This document shows positions 25,445 to 34,234 of a DNA stretch of 41,833 nt, in pieces; position 1 is the first letter of the stretch, and every line of letters begins with the position of its first letter. The stretch is from Pseudomonadota bacterium. Its GTDB lineage: Bacteria; Pseudomonadota; Alphaproteobacteria; Caulobacterales; Caulobacteraceae. The position numbers and the translations under genes were made by a program. The DNA is taken from assembly GCA_023456105.1 (NCBI GenBank), contig JAEYAO010000057.1:1-41833 (forward strand), in the 5' to 3' direction. The notes under the pieces are model-generated. The model did not search any database. It was not told the DNA's origin and saw only the letters and a program-made list of their open reading frames with translations.

Positions 25445-26006
25445 CGCCCCGCGCATCGTTGCGCCGGTCGCCCTTTTGCCAGAGCCGGATCTGCTCAACC
25501 GTATAGGTGGCGGGCTGGCCGGCGATCTGCGGATTGCCCGCCCCGCCCCCTTCGCCGTTCTGACCGTGGCAGGATGCGCAGGCCGTGATTCCGCGCGAGG
25601 CGTCGCCCATCAGATAGATCGGCGGCGGCGCGCCGGCCGTGTCGGACGTGACCTCCGCCGGGATCGGCATGGCCGCATAGTAGGCCGCCACGGCCTTGCG
25701 GCTGCGATGATCCAGCGCCTTGGAGACGGCGGTCATCTGGTCATGTGGACGCAGTCCGGAAACGTAGTCCTCCATCTGCTTCTGCAGATAGCCTTGATCC
25801 AGGCCCGCCAGACGCGGCGCGGACACGCCGTCGCCCTGGCCATGCATTCCGTGGCAGGTGAAGCAGGCGTTGTTGGCGCCGCCCGGCCCGCCGCTCAGGG
25901 CGATGACCTCTCCGGTCGCGGAGAAGGCGCGGTCCGTCTCGCCCGGCGTAGTGTCGCAGGCGGCGAGCAACAAGGGGGCGGTGAAGAGAGGCAGGAGCAG
26001 GCGCAC
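25215..26006 (-). CDS. Dihaem cytochrome c lipoprotein (c4-like)
   Basis: A 263-residue c-type cytochrome. The start is GTG. The signal peptide ends at lipobox LAAC, lipid Cys17. Two haem sites are CFTCH (48-52) and CASCH (143-147), each in a class I cytochrome c domain, as in cytochrome c4. The conserved fold ends around residue 212 (VWLSRKP). The last 50 residues are low-complexity Ala/Ser/Arg and are encoded antisense to the cytochrome b561 gene, so the natural stop may have been lost. It probably carries electrons to the caa3 oxidase transcribed divergently. Confidence 0.88.
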   Translation of the reverse strand: MRLLLPLFTAPLLLAACDTTPGETDRAFSATGEVIALSGGPGGANNACFTCHGMHGQGDGVSAPRLAGLDQGYLQKQMEDYVSGLRPHDQMTAVSKALDHRSRKAVAAYYAAMPIPAEVTSDTAGAPPPIYLMGDASRGITACASCHGQNGEGGGAGNPQIAGQPATYTVEQIRLWQKGDRRNDARGVMQAAVQRLSDEETTAIAVWLSRKPASPARGSAAASASAGVEAAARPAASRETRRPYRSDGASGRRPHESGSSEAR

Positions 26007-26123
26007 AAGGGGCGAACGACGGCTTACGGCAGAGGTTCCCTGTCGAGATTCGGCGTGGCGTCGCGCCGCAGGGTGGAACCGCAGCCGAGCCGGGGCTTTT
26101 CAAAGGTCAAGCTTGGGGGAGAG

Positions 26124-26162
26124 ATGCGACGCGCCCATTCAGTCGTCGAGTGCAGGACGTGA
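26124..26162 (+). CDS. Possible 12-residue leader ORF before the caa3 operon
   Basis: A tiny frame, ATG to TGA, 13 codons, sits behind a strong purine-rich ribosome site (GGGGGAGAG). Its stop overlaps the GTG start of the cytochrome c gene as GTGA. The peptide MRRAHSVVECRT shows no known function. The arrangement is typical of translational coupling or of a regulatory leader. It could also be chance, or a sign that a one-base shift once joined it to the cytochrome frame. Confidence 0.35.
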   Translation: MRRAHSVVECRT

Positions 26163-26530
26163 GGCGAGGCGTGCTCGCGGCGCTTCCGCTCGCCTTGCTG
26201 TGCGCCTGTGCGGACAAGGCCAACGCCCCGCGCCAGATCGTAGGCGCGGATGCGACCGAGGGCCTGCGCATCGTCGAGCGGGTCGGCTGCGCGGCGTGCC
26301 ATGTTGTGCCGGGCGTCGGCTGGCCCGAGGGCCGAAGCGGCGGATCGCTGGGCGGTTTCGGCGCCCGCCCCCTGATCTCGGGTCGCCTGCCGAACCAGCC
26401 GGACGTATTGGTGCAGTGGATCATCAATGCGCCATCGCTTGATCCCTCGACCGGAATGCCGCCGATGCCCTTGACGCAAGACCAAGCCCGCGACGTTGCG
26501 GCCTATCTGTACACGCTCGATGAAGACTGA
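26159..26530 (+). CDS. Monohaem cytochrome c lipoprotein of the caa3 operon
   Basis: A 123-residue lipoprotein cytochrome c. The signal MRRGVLAALPLALLCAC gives lipid Cys17. Haem attaches at CAACH (44-48), and the axial methionine is in the GMPPMP loop (100 or 103). GTG at 26159 is preferred over the in-frame GTG at 26150 because it gives a regular signal peptide and overlaps the leader ORF stop. It shares 11 bp with coxB. Such small cytochromes are found upstream of coxB in caa3-type clusters and probably pass electrons to CoxB. Confidence 0.85.
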   Translation: MRRGVLAALPLALLCACADKANAPRQIVGADATEGLRIVERVGCAACHVVPGVGWPEGRSGGSLGGFGARPLISGRLPNQPDVLVQWIINAPSLDPSTGMPPMPLTQDQARDVAAYLYTLDED

Positions 26531-27482
26531 GACCGCGCCCGGCCTGTCCGGATGGCCCCCGCCCGTGCTCGATCCCGCCGGCCCGTTCGCGGGGCCGATC
26601 GAGGTCGTGTCCTGGGTGCTGTTCATCATGGGCGCCGTCGTGCTGACGATCGTGCTGATCGCGCTGGGCGTCGCCCTGTTCGGTCCACGCGAGTGGCGCA
26701 GGCGCGTGGGCGGCGAGCGGATCGTCTGGATCGGCGGCCTGGCGTTTCCCGTGGTCGTGCTGACCGGCCTGCTGATCTACGGCCTGAACGTCAGCGCCAG
26801 GGTCGCGGCCGAGCCCCAGCCCGGCGAGATGCGGGTGCGCGTCACTGGCGAGATGTGGTGGTGGCGCGTCGCCTATCTGGACGACCAAGGCCGCGAGGTG
26901 ATCCAGGACGCCAACGAGGTGCACATCCCCGTTGGCCAGCCGGTGGTGTTTGAGCTGGAAAGCGCCGACGTGATCCACAGCTTCTGGGTGCCGCGTCTGG
27001 GCGGCAAGACCGACATGATTCCCGGTCGGCGCAACTTCATGCGGCTGCAGGCCGACGAGGCGGGCGTATTCGGCGGCCAATGCGCCGAATACTGCGGCGG
27101 CCCGCACGCCCTGATGGGCTTTGTCGTCGTGGCGCATGAACCGGCGGCCTATGCGCAGTGGCGAGCCAAACAGGCGGGACCCGCCGTCGCGCCCGCCATG
27201 CCGCAACTCGCCAGGGGACAGGCGGTGTTCGACGCCAACGGCTGCGGCGCCTGCCACACCGTGCGCGGAACCGAATACAATGGTCTGGCCGGGCCAGACC
27301 TGACCCACGTCGGCGCGCGCCAGAGCCTCGGCGCGGGCATCCTGCCGAACAATCAGGGCACGCTCGCCGGCTGGATCTCCGACAGCCAGGGCATCAAGCC
27401 CGGCAACCGCATGCCGTCGTATCCGGTGCTGACCGGCGCCGACCTGCGTGACGTTTCCGCCTATCTGGACAGCCTCCAATGA
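26520..27482 (+). CDS. coxB: caa3 cytochrome c oxidase subunit II fused to cytochrome c
   Basis: A 320-residue subunit II. There are two membrane helices (about 28-54 and 68-88). The cupredoxin domain has the CuA ligands His153, Cys188, Cys192, His196 and Met199 (GGQCAEYCGGPHALM). A linker follows, then a cytochrome c domain with CGACH (242-246) and the axial methionine at NRMPSYP (298). This architecture defines caa3 oxidases. The protein lacks a cleavable signal. It oxidises cytochrome c on the periplasmic side and hands electrons to CoxA. The ATG at 26520 overlaps the previous gene; the longer frame from 26496 adds eight unlikely residues. Confidence 0.95.
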   Translation: MKTETAPGLSGWPPPVLDPAGPFAGPIEVVSWVLFIMGAVVLTIVLIALGVALFGPREWRRRVGGERIVWIGGLAFPVVVLTGLLIYGLNVSARVAAEPQPGEMRVRVTGEMWWWRVAYLDDQGREVIQDANEVHIPVGQPVVFELESADVIHSFWVPRLGGKTDMIPGRRNFMRLQADEAGVFGGQCAEYCGGPHALMGFVVVAHEPAAYAQWRAKQAGPAVAPAMPQLARGQAVFDANGCGACHTVRGTEYNGLAGPDLTHVGARQSLGAGILPNNQGTLAGWISDSQGIKPGNRMPSYPVLTGADLRDVSAYLDSLQ

Positions 27483-30022
27483 GTTCGGAGACCGGCTGGG
27501 ACCCCAAGCTCTACGACCGCTTCCCGACGCCGGAGGACCGCCCTGAAGGCGAGCTGGAGCAGCTGGAAGAAACCTGGTGCGGGCCGCGCTCCGGCTGGGA
27601 GTGGCTGACCGCCATCAACAACAACTTCATCGGCGTCTACTATGTCGGCGCGGCCATGCTGTTCTTCATCCTGGCGGGAGTGCTGGCGGTGCTGATGCGC
27701 ACGCAGCTGGCTCTGCCGATGACAGGCTTCCTGGCGCAGGAGACCTACAACCAGATATTCACCATGCACGGCACGGTGATGATGTTCCTGTTCGCGGTGC
27801 CGGCGGTCGAGGCGCTGGGCGTGCTGCTGCTGCCGCAGATGCTGGGCGCGCGCGACCTGCCGTTTCCGCGCCTCAGCGCCTATGCCTTCTGGGCCTATCT
27901 GGTGGGGGGACTGGCGTTCTTCTGCTCGATCTTCGTGGGCCTGGCGCCGAACGGCGGCTGGTTCATGTATCCGCCGCTGACCAACACGACCTATTCGCCG
28001 GGCATCAACGCCGACTTCTGGCTTTTGGGCATCGGCTTTATCGAGATCTCGGCCATCGCCGGCGCCATCGAGATCATCGTCGGCGTGCTGAAGACGCGCG
28101 CGCCGGGCATGACGCTGGACAAGCTGCCGATCTTCGCCTGGGCCATGCTGATCTTCGCGGTGATGATCATCATCGCCTTTCCGTCGGTGATCCTGTCGAC
28201 CCTGCTGCTGGAGCTCGAGCGGGCGCTGGGCTGGCCCTTCTTCGACGCCATCAAAGGCGGGGACCCGATGCTGTGGCAGCATCTGTTCTGGTTCTTCGGC
28301 CACCCCGAGGTCTACATCATCTTCCTGCCGGCCGCGGGCGCCATGTCGACCATCATCCCGGCGGTGGCCCAGACGAAGCTGGTCGGCTACCGGCTGGTGG
28401 TCCTGGCCATGCTGGCGACCGGCTTCATCTCCTTCGGCGTCTGGTCGCACCACATGTTCGCGACGGGCATGCCGCAGATCAGCATCAACTACTTCTCGGC
28501 CGCATCCATGGCCGTCAGCATCCCGGCGGGGGTGCAGGTGTTCGCCTGGATCGCCACCCTGGCGGCCGGCAAGATGCGCTTCAACACGCCCGGCCTGTTC
28601 GCGGTCGGCGGGCTGGTGATCTTCGTGATGGGCGGGCTGACCGGGGTGATGGTGGCCATGGTGCCCTTCGACTGGCAGGCGCACGACAGCTACTTCATCG
28701 TGGCCCACCTGCACTATGTGCTGATCGGCGGCATGGTGTTTCCGCTGTTCGCCGCCATCTACTACTGGATTCCGATGAGCTCCAGCCGACCGCTCAGCGA
28801 GCGGTGGGGCAAGTGGATCTTCTGGCTGATGTTCGCCGGCATGCACATCACCTTCCTGCCCATGCACCTGACCGGGCTGATGGGCATGCCCCGGCGGGTC
28901 TACACCTATTTGCCGGGGAGGGGGTGGGACCTGCTGAACTTCATCTCCACCGTCGGGTCGTTCCTGACGGCGCTGGCGGTGATCCTGTGGGTGATCGACA
29001 TGTGCCGCAACTTCCGGCCCTTCGGAAAGGACGCGGGCAACGTCTACAACGGCCCGGGCCTGGAGTGGCTGCCGGCCGGCCTCTACTCGCTGCGCTCCAT
29101 CCCCGTGGTGAAGAGCCTGTATCCCGTCTGGGACCAGCCCGAACTGTCCAAGCAGGTCGAGGACGGCCGCTGGTTCCTGCCGGGCGCGCCGCTGAACCAG
29201 CGCCAGACCATCGTCACCAGCCCGATCAACGCCGAGCCGCAGTACGTGCTGCGGATGCCGCGACCATCGTCCTGGTATCTGTGGGGCGCGGTTTTCACCG
29301 CCGGCTTCTTCCTGATCCTGACGGTGCAGGCCTACATTGTGTCGCTGATCAGCGGCGTCCTGGCCATCTACTGCATCATGAAGTGGGCCTGGAAGCTGGA
29401 TGCGCCCAATGAGCTTGAGGCCGTGGACGTAGGCGGCGGCGTGATCCTGCCGACCTATGTGTCCGGTCCGACCAGTCACGGCTGGTGGGCCATGGCCATC
29501 ACCCTGATCGTGTCGGGCATGATCACGGTCATGGCCGGCTTCTCCTATGTCTTCCTGTGGAGCCGCAGGCCGGATCTGTGGATCGCGCCACCCGACGTCC
29601 TCACCCTGATCGGCGTGCTGGCTCTGCTGGCGACCTGCGCGGGCGCGGCCTGGTTCGCCACGCGCGCGACCCGCCGCGAGGGCCGCGCCTGGCAGGGCCT
29701 GGCGGCCGGCCTGATCGTGATGGCCGCCGCCGCGCTGACGGGCGCCCTGCTGCTGGACGGCTTCAGCTGGTGGGACACCGGACTGCGCCCCACCGACACC
29801 AGCCAGGGCGCGACCGTCGGCTTTCTGATCGCCTGGCAGGCCCAGTCCTCGGGCATCTGCCTGCTGATGGCTCTATTCGTGGCGCTGCGATGGGCGGCGC
29901 GCCGCATGTCGCACCGGTTCCCCTCGACGGTGGACCTGATCGCCATGTTCCTGATGTTTTCGGCGACCCAAGGTGCGCTGGGCGTGCTGCTGGTCCGCCT
30001 GTTCCCCGGAGCGGGCGCATGA
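27479..30022 (+). CDS. coxA: Cytochrome c oxidase subunit I with subunit III-like extension
   Basis: An 847-residue protein. Residues 1 to about 560 are subunit I: FTMHGTVMMFLF (haem a histidine), FGHPEVYIIFLP (CuB His-Tyr), WSHHMFATGM (CuB histidines), VAHLHYVLIGG (haem histidines), and a final THLTGLMG-type segment near HLTGLMGMPRR. Beyond about residue 600 are further helices, starting around WYLWGAVFTAGFFL, as in CoxA-CoxC fusions of caa3 clusters in rhizobia and relatives. The extension lacks an obvious full subunit III signature, so it may be a shortened form. ATG overlaps the coxB stop, ATGA-type. It is the oxygen-reducing, proton-pumping subunit. Confidence 0.94.
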   Translation: MSSETGWDPKLYDRFPTPEDRPEGELEQLEETWCGPRSGWEWLTAINNNFIGVYYVGAAMLFFILAGVLAVLMRTQLALPMTGFLAQETYNQIFTMHGTVMMFLFAVPAVEALGVLLLPQMLGARDLPFPRLSAYAFWAYLVGGLAFFCSIFVGLAPNGGWFMYPPLTNTTYSPGINADFWLLGIGFIEISAIAGAIEIIVGVLKTRAPGMTLDKLPIFAWAMLIFAVMIIIAFPSVILSTLLLELERALGWPFFDAIKGGDPMLWQHLFWFFGHPEVYIIFLPAAGAMSTIIPAVAQTKLVGYRLVVLAMLATGFISFGVWSHHMFATGMPQISINYFSAASMAVSIPAGVQVFAWIATLAAGKMRFNTPGLFAVGGLVIFVMGGLTGVMVAMVPFDWQAHDSYFIVAHLHYVLIGGMVFPLFAAIYYWIPMSSSRPLSERWGKWIFWLMFAGMHITFLPMHLTGLMGMPRRVYTYLPGRGWDLLNFISTVGSFLTALAVILWVIDMCRNFRPFGKDAGNVYNGPGLEWLPAGLYSLRSIPVVKSLYPVWDQPELSKQVEDGRWFLPGAPLNQRQTIVTSPINAEPQYVLRMPRPSSWYLWGAVFTAGFFLILTVQAYIVSLISGVLAIYCIMKWAWKLDAPNELEAVDVGGGVILPTYVSGPTSHGWWAMAITLIVSGMITVMAGFSYVFLWSRRPDLWIAPPDVLTLIGVLALLATCAGAAWFATRATRREGRAWQGLAAGLIVMAAAALTGALLLDGFSWWDTGLRPTDTSQGATVGFLIAWQAQSSGICLLMALFVALRWAARRMSHRFPSTVDLIAMFLMFSATQGALGVLLVRLFPGAGA

Positions 30023-30336
30023 CCATCCGGCTGTGGACGCTGATGCTGGCGGGGCTGTCGATCTGGGCGCTGCACTTCCTCGGCGTCTATCTGATCTCCA
30101 GCGTCGCGGATGTGGTCGCCACGTCGGACGATTTCGCCTGGCGCATGGGCGGGGTGGCGTTCAGCGTCGCCTGCGCCCTTCTGTGCGGTGTGGCGATCGC
30201 CCTGCCGGCGATGGCGCTGCGCCGGGGGACGGGCGCGGAGGTGGAGCGGTTCAGCCTTCAGCTCGGGGTTCTGGGCGGCGCGATCGGCCTGATCGGCATC
30301 GTCTATCAGACCCTTCCTAATCTGATCGGCCACTGA
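30019..30336 (+). CDS. Small membrane protein at the end of the caa3 operon
   Basis: A 105-residue protein with three predicted helices (about 5-27, 42-65, 80-100) and the N-terminal sequence MTIRLWTLMLAGLSIWALHF. I do not recognise a named family. The ATG overlaps the coxA stop as ATGA, so it is translated with the oxidase and may be an accessory subunit or assembly factor, perhaps filling the place of a missing subunit IV. A single histidine in helix 1 and one at the very C-terminus are the only potential metal ligands. It converges with the LysR gene, 10 bp apart. Confidence 0.75.
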   Translation: MTIRLWTLMLAGLSIWALHFLGVYLISSVADVVATSDDFAWRMGGVAFSVACALLCGVAIALPAMALRRGTGAEVERFSLQLGVLGGAIGLIGIVYQTLPNLIGH

Positions 30337-30346
30337 TCCTTCGGAC

Positions 30347-31276
30347 TCAGAGTTGGTCCAGGTTGTTGTCGTGATCGACGGCCTGACGCCGCAGCCAGCC
30401 AACGAACGCCTGGGCGCTGAGCGACGCCGGCCGCGCGCGCGGCTGCACCAGGAAATAGGCGTAGCCCACGCTCTGGCTGCCGTCTGGAAAGGGCGCGACC
30501 AGCCGTCCCGACGCCAGGTCCGCCTGCGCCAGGGTGTGGCGGGCCAGGGCCACCCCGCGCCCGGCCGCCGCCGCTTCGATTAACAGGCCGGACTGCGAAA
30601 AGCGCGAGCCCCGGCGCGGATCGGGATGGCGCACTCCGCGCGCCTTCAGCCACATGGGCCAGTCCGGACGGCCCGGATCGCCGTCGTCGCTCATGTCGTG
30701 CAGCAGGGAATGGTGGATCAGGTCCGCCGGCCGGCGGATCGGATGCTCGCCTCGCATCAGGGCGGGGGCGCAGACCGGCAGCACCGTCTCGGTCAGCAGC
30801 CGCTCGACGATATAGCCGGGATAGTCGCCGGGCCCGTACCGCACCGCCAGGTCGACCGCGCCCTCGTTCAGATCGGCCGGCTCCATGTCGGCCGAAATCC
30901 AGACCTCCACGTCCGGATGCGCGGCGTGGAAGTCGTTCATGCGCGGCATCAGCCATTTGGAGGCGAACGACGGCGCGACGCTGATCGCCACCTGCCGTCG
31001 CCGTGGCGGCTCGCGCAGCAGGGCCGAAGCCTCGGCCAGCCGTTCAAACCCCTCGCGCAGCAGCGGATGGGCCGCACGCGCCGGATCGGTCAGGACCAGC
31101 CCCCGCGCCTCTCGCCGGAACAGGGGCGCGCCCACCGTGTCTTCAAGAATCCGAATCTGCTGGCTGACCGCGCCCGGCGTCACCGACAGCTCGTCGGCGG
31201 CGCGCGAGAAATTCAGATGCCGGGCGGCGCTTTCAAAGGCGCGCAGGGCGTTCAGCGGCAGCATCGGTCGGGCCAT
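30347..31276 (-). CDS. LysR-family transcriptional regulator (GcvA-like)
   Basis: A 309-residue regulator. The N-terminal helix-turn-helix reads LNFSRAADELSVTPGAVSQQIRILE (about 21-45), followed by the long linker helix and a periplasmic-binding-like effector domain (about 93-300) with AISVAPSFASKWLMPR and LPVCAPAL, a pattern of the GcvA/AmpR group. ATG 31276 is chosen; ATG 31264 would drop four residues, and the longer frame from 31333 has no family match. It is divergent from the cysteine-synthase-like gene 108 bp away, its most likely target. Confidence 0.92.
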   Translation of the reverse strand: MARPMLPLNALRAFESAARHLNFSRAADELSVTPGAVSQQIRILEDTVGAPLFRREARGLVLTDPARAAHPLLREGFERLAEASALLREPPRRRQVAISVAPSFASKWLMPRMNDFHAAHPDVEVWISADMEPADLNEGAVDLAVRYGPGDYPGYIVERLLTETVLPVCAPALMRGEHPIRRPADLIHHSLLHDMSDDGDPGRPDWPMWLKARGVRHPDPRRGSRFSQSGLLIEAAAAGRGVALARHTLAQADLASGRLVAPFPDGSQSVGYAYFLVQPRARPASLSAQAFVGWLRRQAVDHDNNLDQL

Positions 31277-31384
31277 GCCTTGCAGAAAACCTATAAGCGC
31301 GCCCGAGACAACCGGCTTTGCATGGACAAGCAAGGGCGTCGGGGTCAGTGAGGGCTGGCCAGCCTCTGAGAATGTTCTGAACCC

Positions 31385-32383
31385 TTGATCGCCACCCGCT
31401 CCATCGTCGACCTGATCGGCCGCACGCAGCTGATCCGTCTGAACCGCCTGTCAGACCAGACGGGATGCGAAATCCTCGGCAAGGCCGAGTTCCTGAACCC
31501 TGGCGGCTCGATCAAGGACCGCGCGGCTCTCTCCATCGTGCAGGGTGCGAGGGCGTCGGGCGCGCTCAGGCCGGGCGGGGTGATCGTGGAGGGCACGGCC
31601 GGAAACACGGGCATCGGCCTGGCGCTGGTGGGCGCCGCGCTGGGGCATCCGGTGGTGGTGGTCATGCCGCGGACCCAGTCCGAGGAAAAGAAGCAGGCGG
31701 TCCGCAGCCTCGGCGCGCGCCTGATCGAGGTGGACGCCGCCCCCTTCTCCAGCCCCAACCACTTCGTCCACTATTCGGGCCGCCTGGCCTCAGAGCTGGA
31801 CGCGTCGGAACCGAACGGCGCCCTGTGGGCCAACCAGTTCGACAACGTCGCCAACCGCGAGGCCCACTATCGCACCACCGCCCCGGAAATCTGGGAGCAG
31901 ACGGGCGGAGTGATCGACGCATTCGTCAGCGCAGTGGGATCGGGCGGCACCATCGCGGGCGTGTCGGCGTATCTGCGTGAAAGAAAGCCCGAGGTCCGCA
32001 TCGCCCTGGCCGATCCGGCGGGCGCGGCGATGCACAGCTGGTTCACCCGCGGCGAGATGAAGGGCGAAGGCTCCTCGATCACCGAGGGCATCGGCGTGGC
32101 GCGCCTCACCGGCAACCTGGAAGGCTTCCGGCCCGACCACGCCTATCGCATCGAGGACGCCGAGTTTCTGCCCATCCTGTTCGACCTGGTGGAGCACGAG
32201 GGCCTGTCGCTGGGCGGCTCGGCGGGGGTCAACATCGCGGGCGCGGTGCGGCTGGCGCGCGAGCTCGGCCCCGGCAAGACGATCGTCACCTGCCTGTGCG
32301 ACGGCGGCGCCCGCTATGCTGCAAAGCTGTTCAACCCGGACTTCCTGCGCGCGCGGGGCCTGCCGACGCCGCCCTGGGCCTAA
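31385..32383 (+). CDS. PLP-dependent cysteine synthase/desulfhydrase family enzyme
   Basis: A 332-residue fold type II PLP enzyme. The PLP lysine is Lys44 in NPGGSIKDR. The asparagine loop reads EGTAGNTGIGLA rather than the TSGNTG of CysK, and the phosphate loop is GSGGTIAGV. The C-terminal NPDFLRARGLPTPPW tail and the roughly 330 length match a sub-group that includes cysteine desulfhydrase Cds1 of Mycobacterium, so it may release sulfide from cysteine rather than make cysteine. The start is TTG, since no ATG or GTG lies in frame before SIVDLIG. It is likely controlled by the divergent LysR; a 12-bp palindrome (GGCTGGCCAGCC, 31353-31364) lies in the leader. Confidence 0.85.
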   Translation: MIATRSIVDLIGRTQLIRLNRLSDQTGCEILGKAEFLNPGGSIKDRAALSIVQGARASGALRPGGVIVEGTAGNTGIGLALVGAALGHPVVVVMPRTQSEEKKQAVRSLGARLIEVDAAPFSSPNHFVHYSGRLASELDASEPNGALWANQFDNVANREAHYRTTAPEIWEQTGGVIDAFVSAVGSGGTIAGVSAYLRERKPEVRIALADPAGAAMHSWFTRGEMKGEGSSITEGIGVARLTGNLEGFRPDHAYRIEDAEFLPILFDLVEHEGLSLGGSAGVNIAGAVRLARELGPGKTIVTCLCDGGARYAAKLFNPDFLRARGLPTPPWA

Positions 32384-32387
32384 CGGC

Positions 32388-34169
32388 TCAACGCGCGGCC
32401 TGTTCGGCGATCCAGGCGTCCATGCGCCGGTCCAGCAGGTCCAGCGGCAGAGGGCCGTCCACCAGCAGGGCGTCGTGGAAGGTGCGAACATCGAAGCGGT
32501 CGCCCAGTGCGGTCTCCGCGCGCGTGCGGATGTTCCGCAGTCGGATTTCGCCGATCTTGTAGGCCGTGGCCTGGCCCGGCCAGCCGATGTAGCGCTGAAG
32601 CTCGGTCTCGATGTTGTGCGGGGCCAGGGCCGAGTTGTCGCGAAAGCAGGCGCGGGCCTGTTCGGTGCTCCAGCCCAGCCAATGCAGGCCGGTGTCGGCG
32701 ACCAGGCGACAGGCGCGCCACATTTCGTAGGACAGGCGGCCGAACCGCTCATAGGGCGTGCGGTAGAAGCCCATCTCCTCGCCCAAGAACTCGGCGTAGA
32801 GCCCCCAGCCCTCGGTATAGGCGCTGACGTTGGCCTGGCGGCGGAAGTAGGGCTGGTCCTCCGCCTCCTGCTGCAGGGCGGTCTGGATGTGGTGCCCGGG
32901 CACGGCCTCGTGCAGCGTCAGGGCCGGCAGCTCATAGAGCGGTCGCTGATCCAGCCGCGAGGTGTTGACCATGTAGCCGCCGGCCACGCCATTGGCGATC
33001 GAGCCGGGATTGTAGCGGCCGGTGGTGTAGTTCTCCTCGATCTCGCGCGGCACCGGGCGGACGCCGTAGGGCAGGCGCGGCAGCACTCCAAACAGCGCCG
33101 GCAGGCCGTCGTCGGCGCGCTTGGCCATTTCCGAGGCCTTTTCCAGCAGATCCTTCCGGCTGGCGGCGTGGAACTGCGGGTCGGTGCGCAGAAAGCCGAG
33201 AAACCCTGCGAAGCCGCCGGGCCAGCCGGCGGCCTTCATCTCGGTCTCCATGCGCGCGCGGATGCGGGCGACCTCCGACAGACCGATCTGGTGGATCTGG
33301 TCGGGCGAGAGGTCGGTGGTGGTGTGGCCGGCCACCAGATGGGCGTATAGCGCCCTGCCGCCGGGGCGGTGGGCGAGACCCGGCGCATCCGGCGCCTTGG
33401 GCCGATAGTCGTCAGTCAGGAACGCCAGCCACTCGCGCCGGGCCTGCACCACGCCCGCGACGGCGGCCTGCGCCTCCTGCCTCAACCGCGCCTGCTCGGC
33501 CGCCGGGATGGTGGAGGGCAGGGCGGCGAAGGGCTGCAGCAGCGGCTCGTCGGCCTGCGTGATGGCCGCGTCGGTGCGCGCCAGGGCGATGGCGCTGTCC
33601 ACCACCGAGGCGGGCTGCACAAGGCCGGTCTCCAGCCCACGCCGGGCGTTGTCGACCGCGTTCCGGTAGATGTCGGGGAATCCCCGGATGCGACGCACGA
33701 ACGCCTCGGCTTCGGCCACGGAGGACAGCCGCGTGCTCTGGCCCATGTAAAGGGCCCAACTTCCGGGTCCGCCTTCGGAGTCGAACGATAGCCGTCCGGC
33801 GTCCAGCGGAACGCCGGCCAGGGCGTGTCGCAGGGTGTGCAGCAGGAACGCCTGATCGATGCGGCCCGCTTCGCTCAGGCTGTCGGGCGAAAGCGCCTCG
33901 AGGCGAGCCACGAAGGCCTGCATCGGCTGGACCTGCGCCAGATCAAAGGCGCGCGAAGTGTCGGGCAGGCGGCCCTGCGCCTCGACATCGCCCTCGGATC
34001 CCGCCGAAATCGGATCGACCGACTTCAGATAGGCCTCATAGTCCCGCACGATCGCGTCCAGCGCCGGATCGACCGGGGGGCGGACGGCCGAAGCCGTCTG
34101 CGAGGCCGCGACCGGGACCGCGCCGCCCGTCGCCAGCAGAACCGCCAAAGCCAGTTGCAGAGCCTTCAT
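32388..34169 (-). CDS. DUF885 family exported metallopeptidase-like protein
   Basis: A 593-residue protein with a cleavable signal peptide (MKALQLALAVLLATGGAVPVAAS). The DUF885 domain fills the rest. The metal-site motif LHEAVPGHHIQ lies near His420-Glu421 with histidines at 426-427, a variant of the HExxH zinc site. YTEGWGLYAEFLGEEMG further on supplies the expected third-ligand glutamate region. The domain was annotated from sequence only in most species, so peptidase activity is likely but not certain. The frame upstream to 34202 is rejected because the signal peptide starts at 34169. It follows the two-cysteine lipoprotein gene by 65 bp. Confidence 0.9.
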   Translation of the reverse strand: MKALQLALAVLLATGGAVPVAASQTASAVRPPVDPALDAIVRDYEAYLKSVDPISAGSEGDVEAQGRLPDTSRAFDLAQVQPMQAFVARLEALSPDSLSEAGRIDQAFLLHTLRHALAGVPLDAGRLSFDSEGGPGSWALYMGQSTRLSSVAEAEAFVRRIRGFPDIYRNAVDNARRGLETGLVQPASVVDSAIALARTDAAITQADEPLLQPFAALPSTIPAAEQARLRQEAQAAVAGVVQARREWLAFLTDDYRPKAPDAPGLAHRPGGRALYAHLVAGHTTTDLSPDQIHQIGLSEVARIRARMETEMKAAGWPGGFAGFLGFLRTDPQFHAASRKDLLEKASEMAKRADDGLPALFGVLPRLPYGVRPVPREIEENYTTGRYNPGSIANGVAGGYMVNTSRLDQRPLYELPALTLHEAVPGHHIQTALQQEAEDQPYFRRQANVSAYTEGWGLYAEFLGEEMGFYRTPYERFGRLSYEMWRACRLVADTGLHWLGWSTEQARACFRDNSALAPHNIETELQRYIGWPGQATAYKIGEIRLRNIRTRAETALGDRFDVRTFHDALLVDGPLPLDLLDRRMDAWIAEQAAR

Positions 34170-34234
34170 GATCGTTTCCCCGTTCGCGCGGGGGGACAGC
34201 ACCCGAGGGCGAGGGCGTCGTCAAGAGCCGCCGG

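Noticed and set aside
26150..26158. GTG at 26150 as start of the monohaem cytochrome
   Set aside because: It adds three residues before a regular lipoprotein signal, and the GTG at 26159 has the typical stop/start overlap with the leader frame; not excluded outright.
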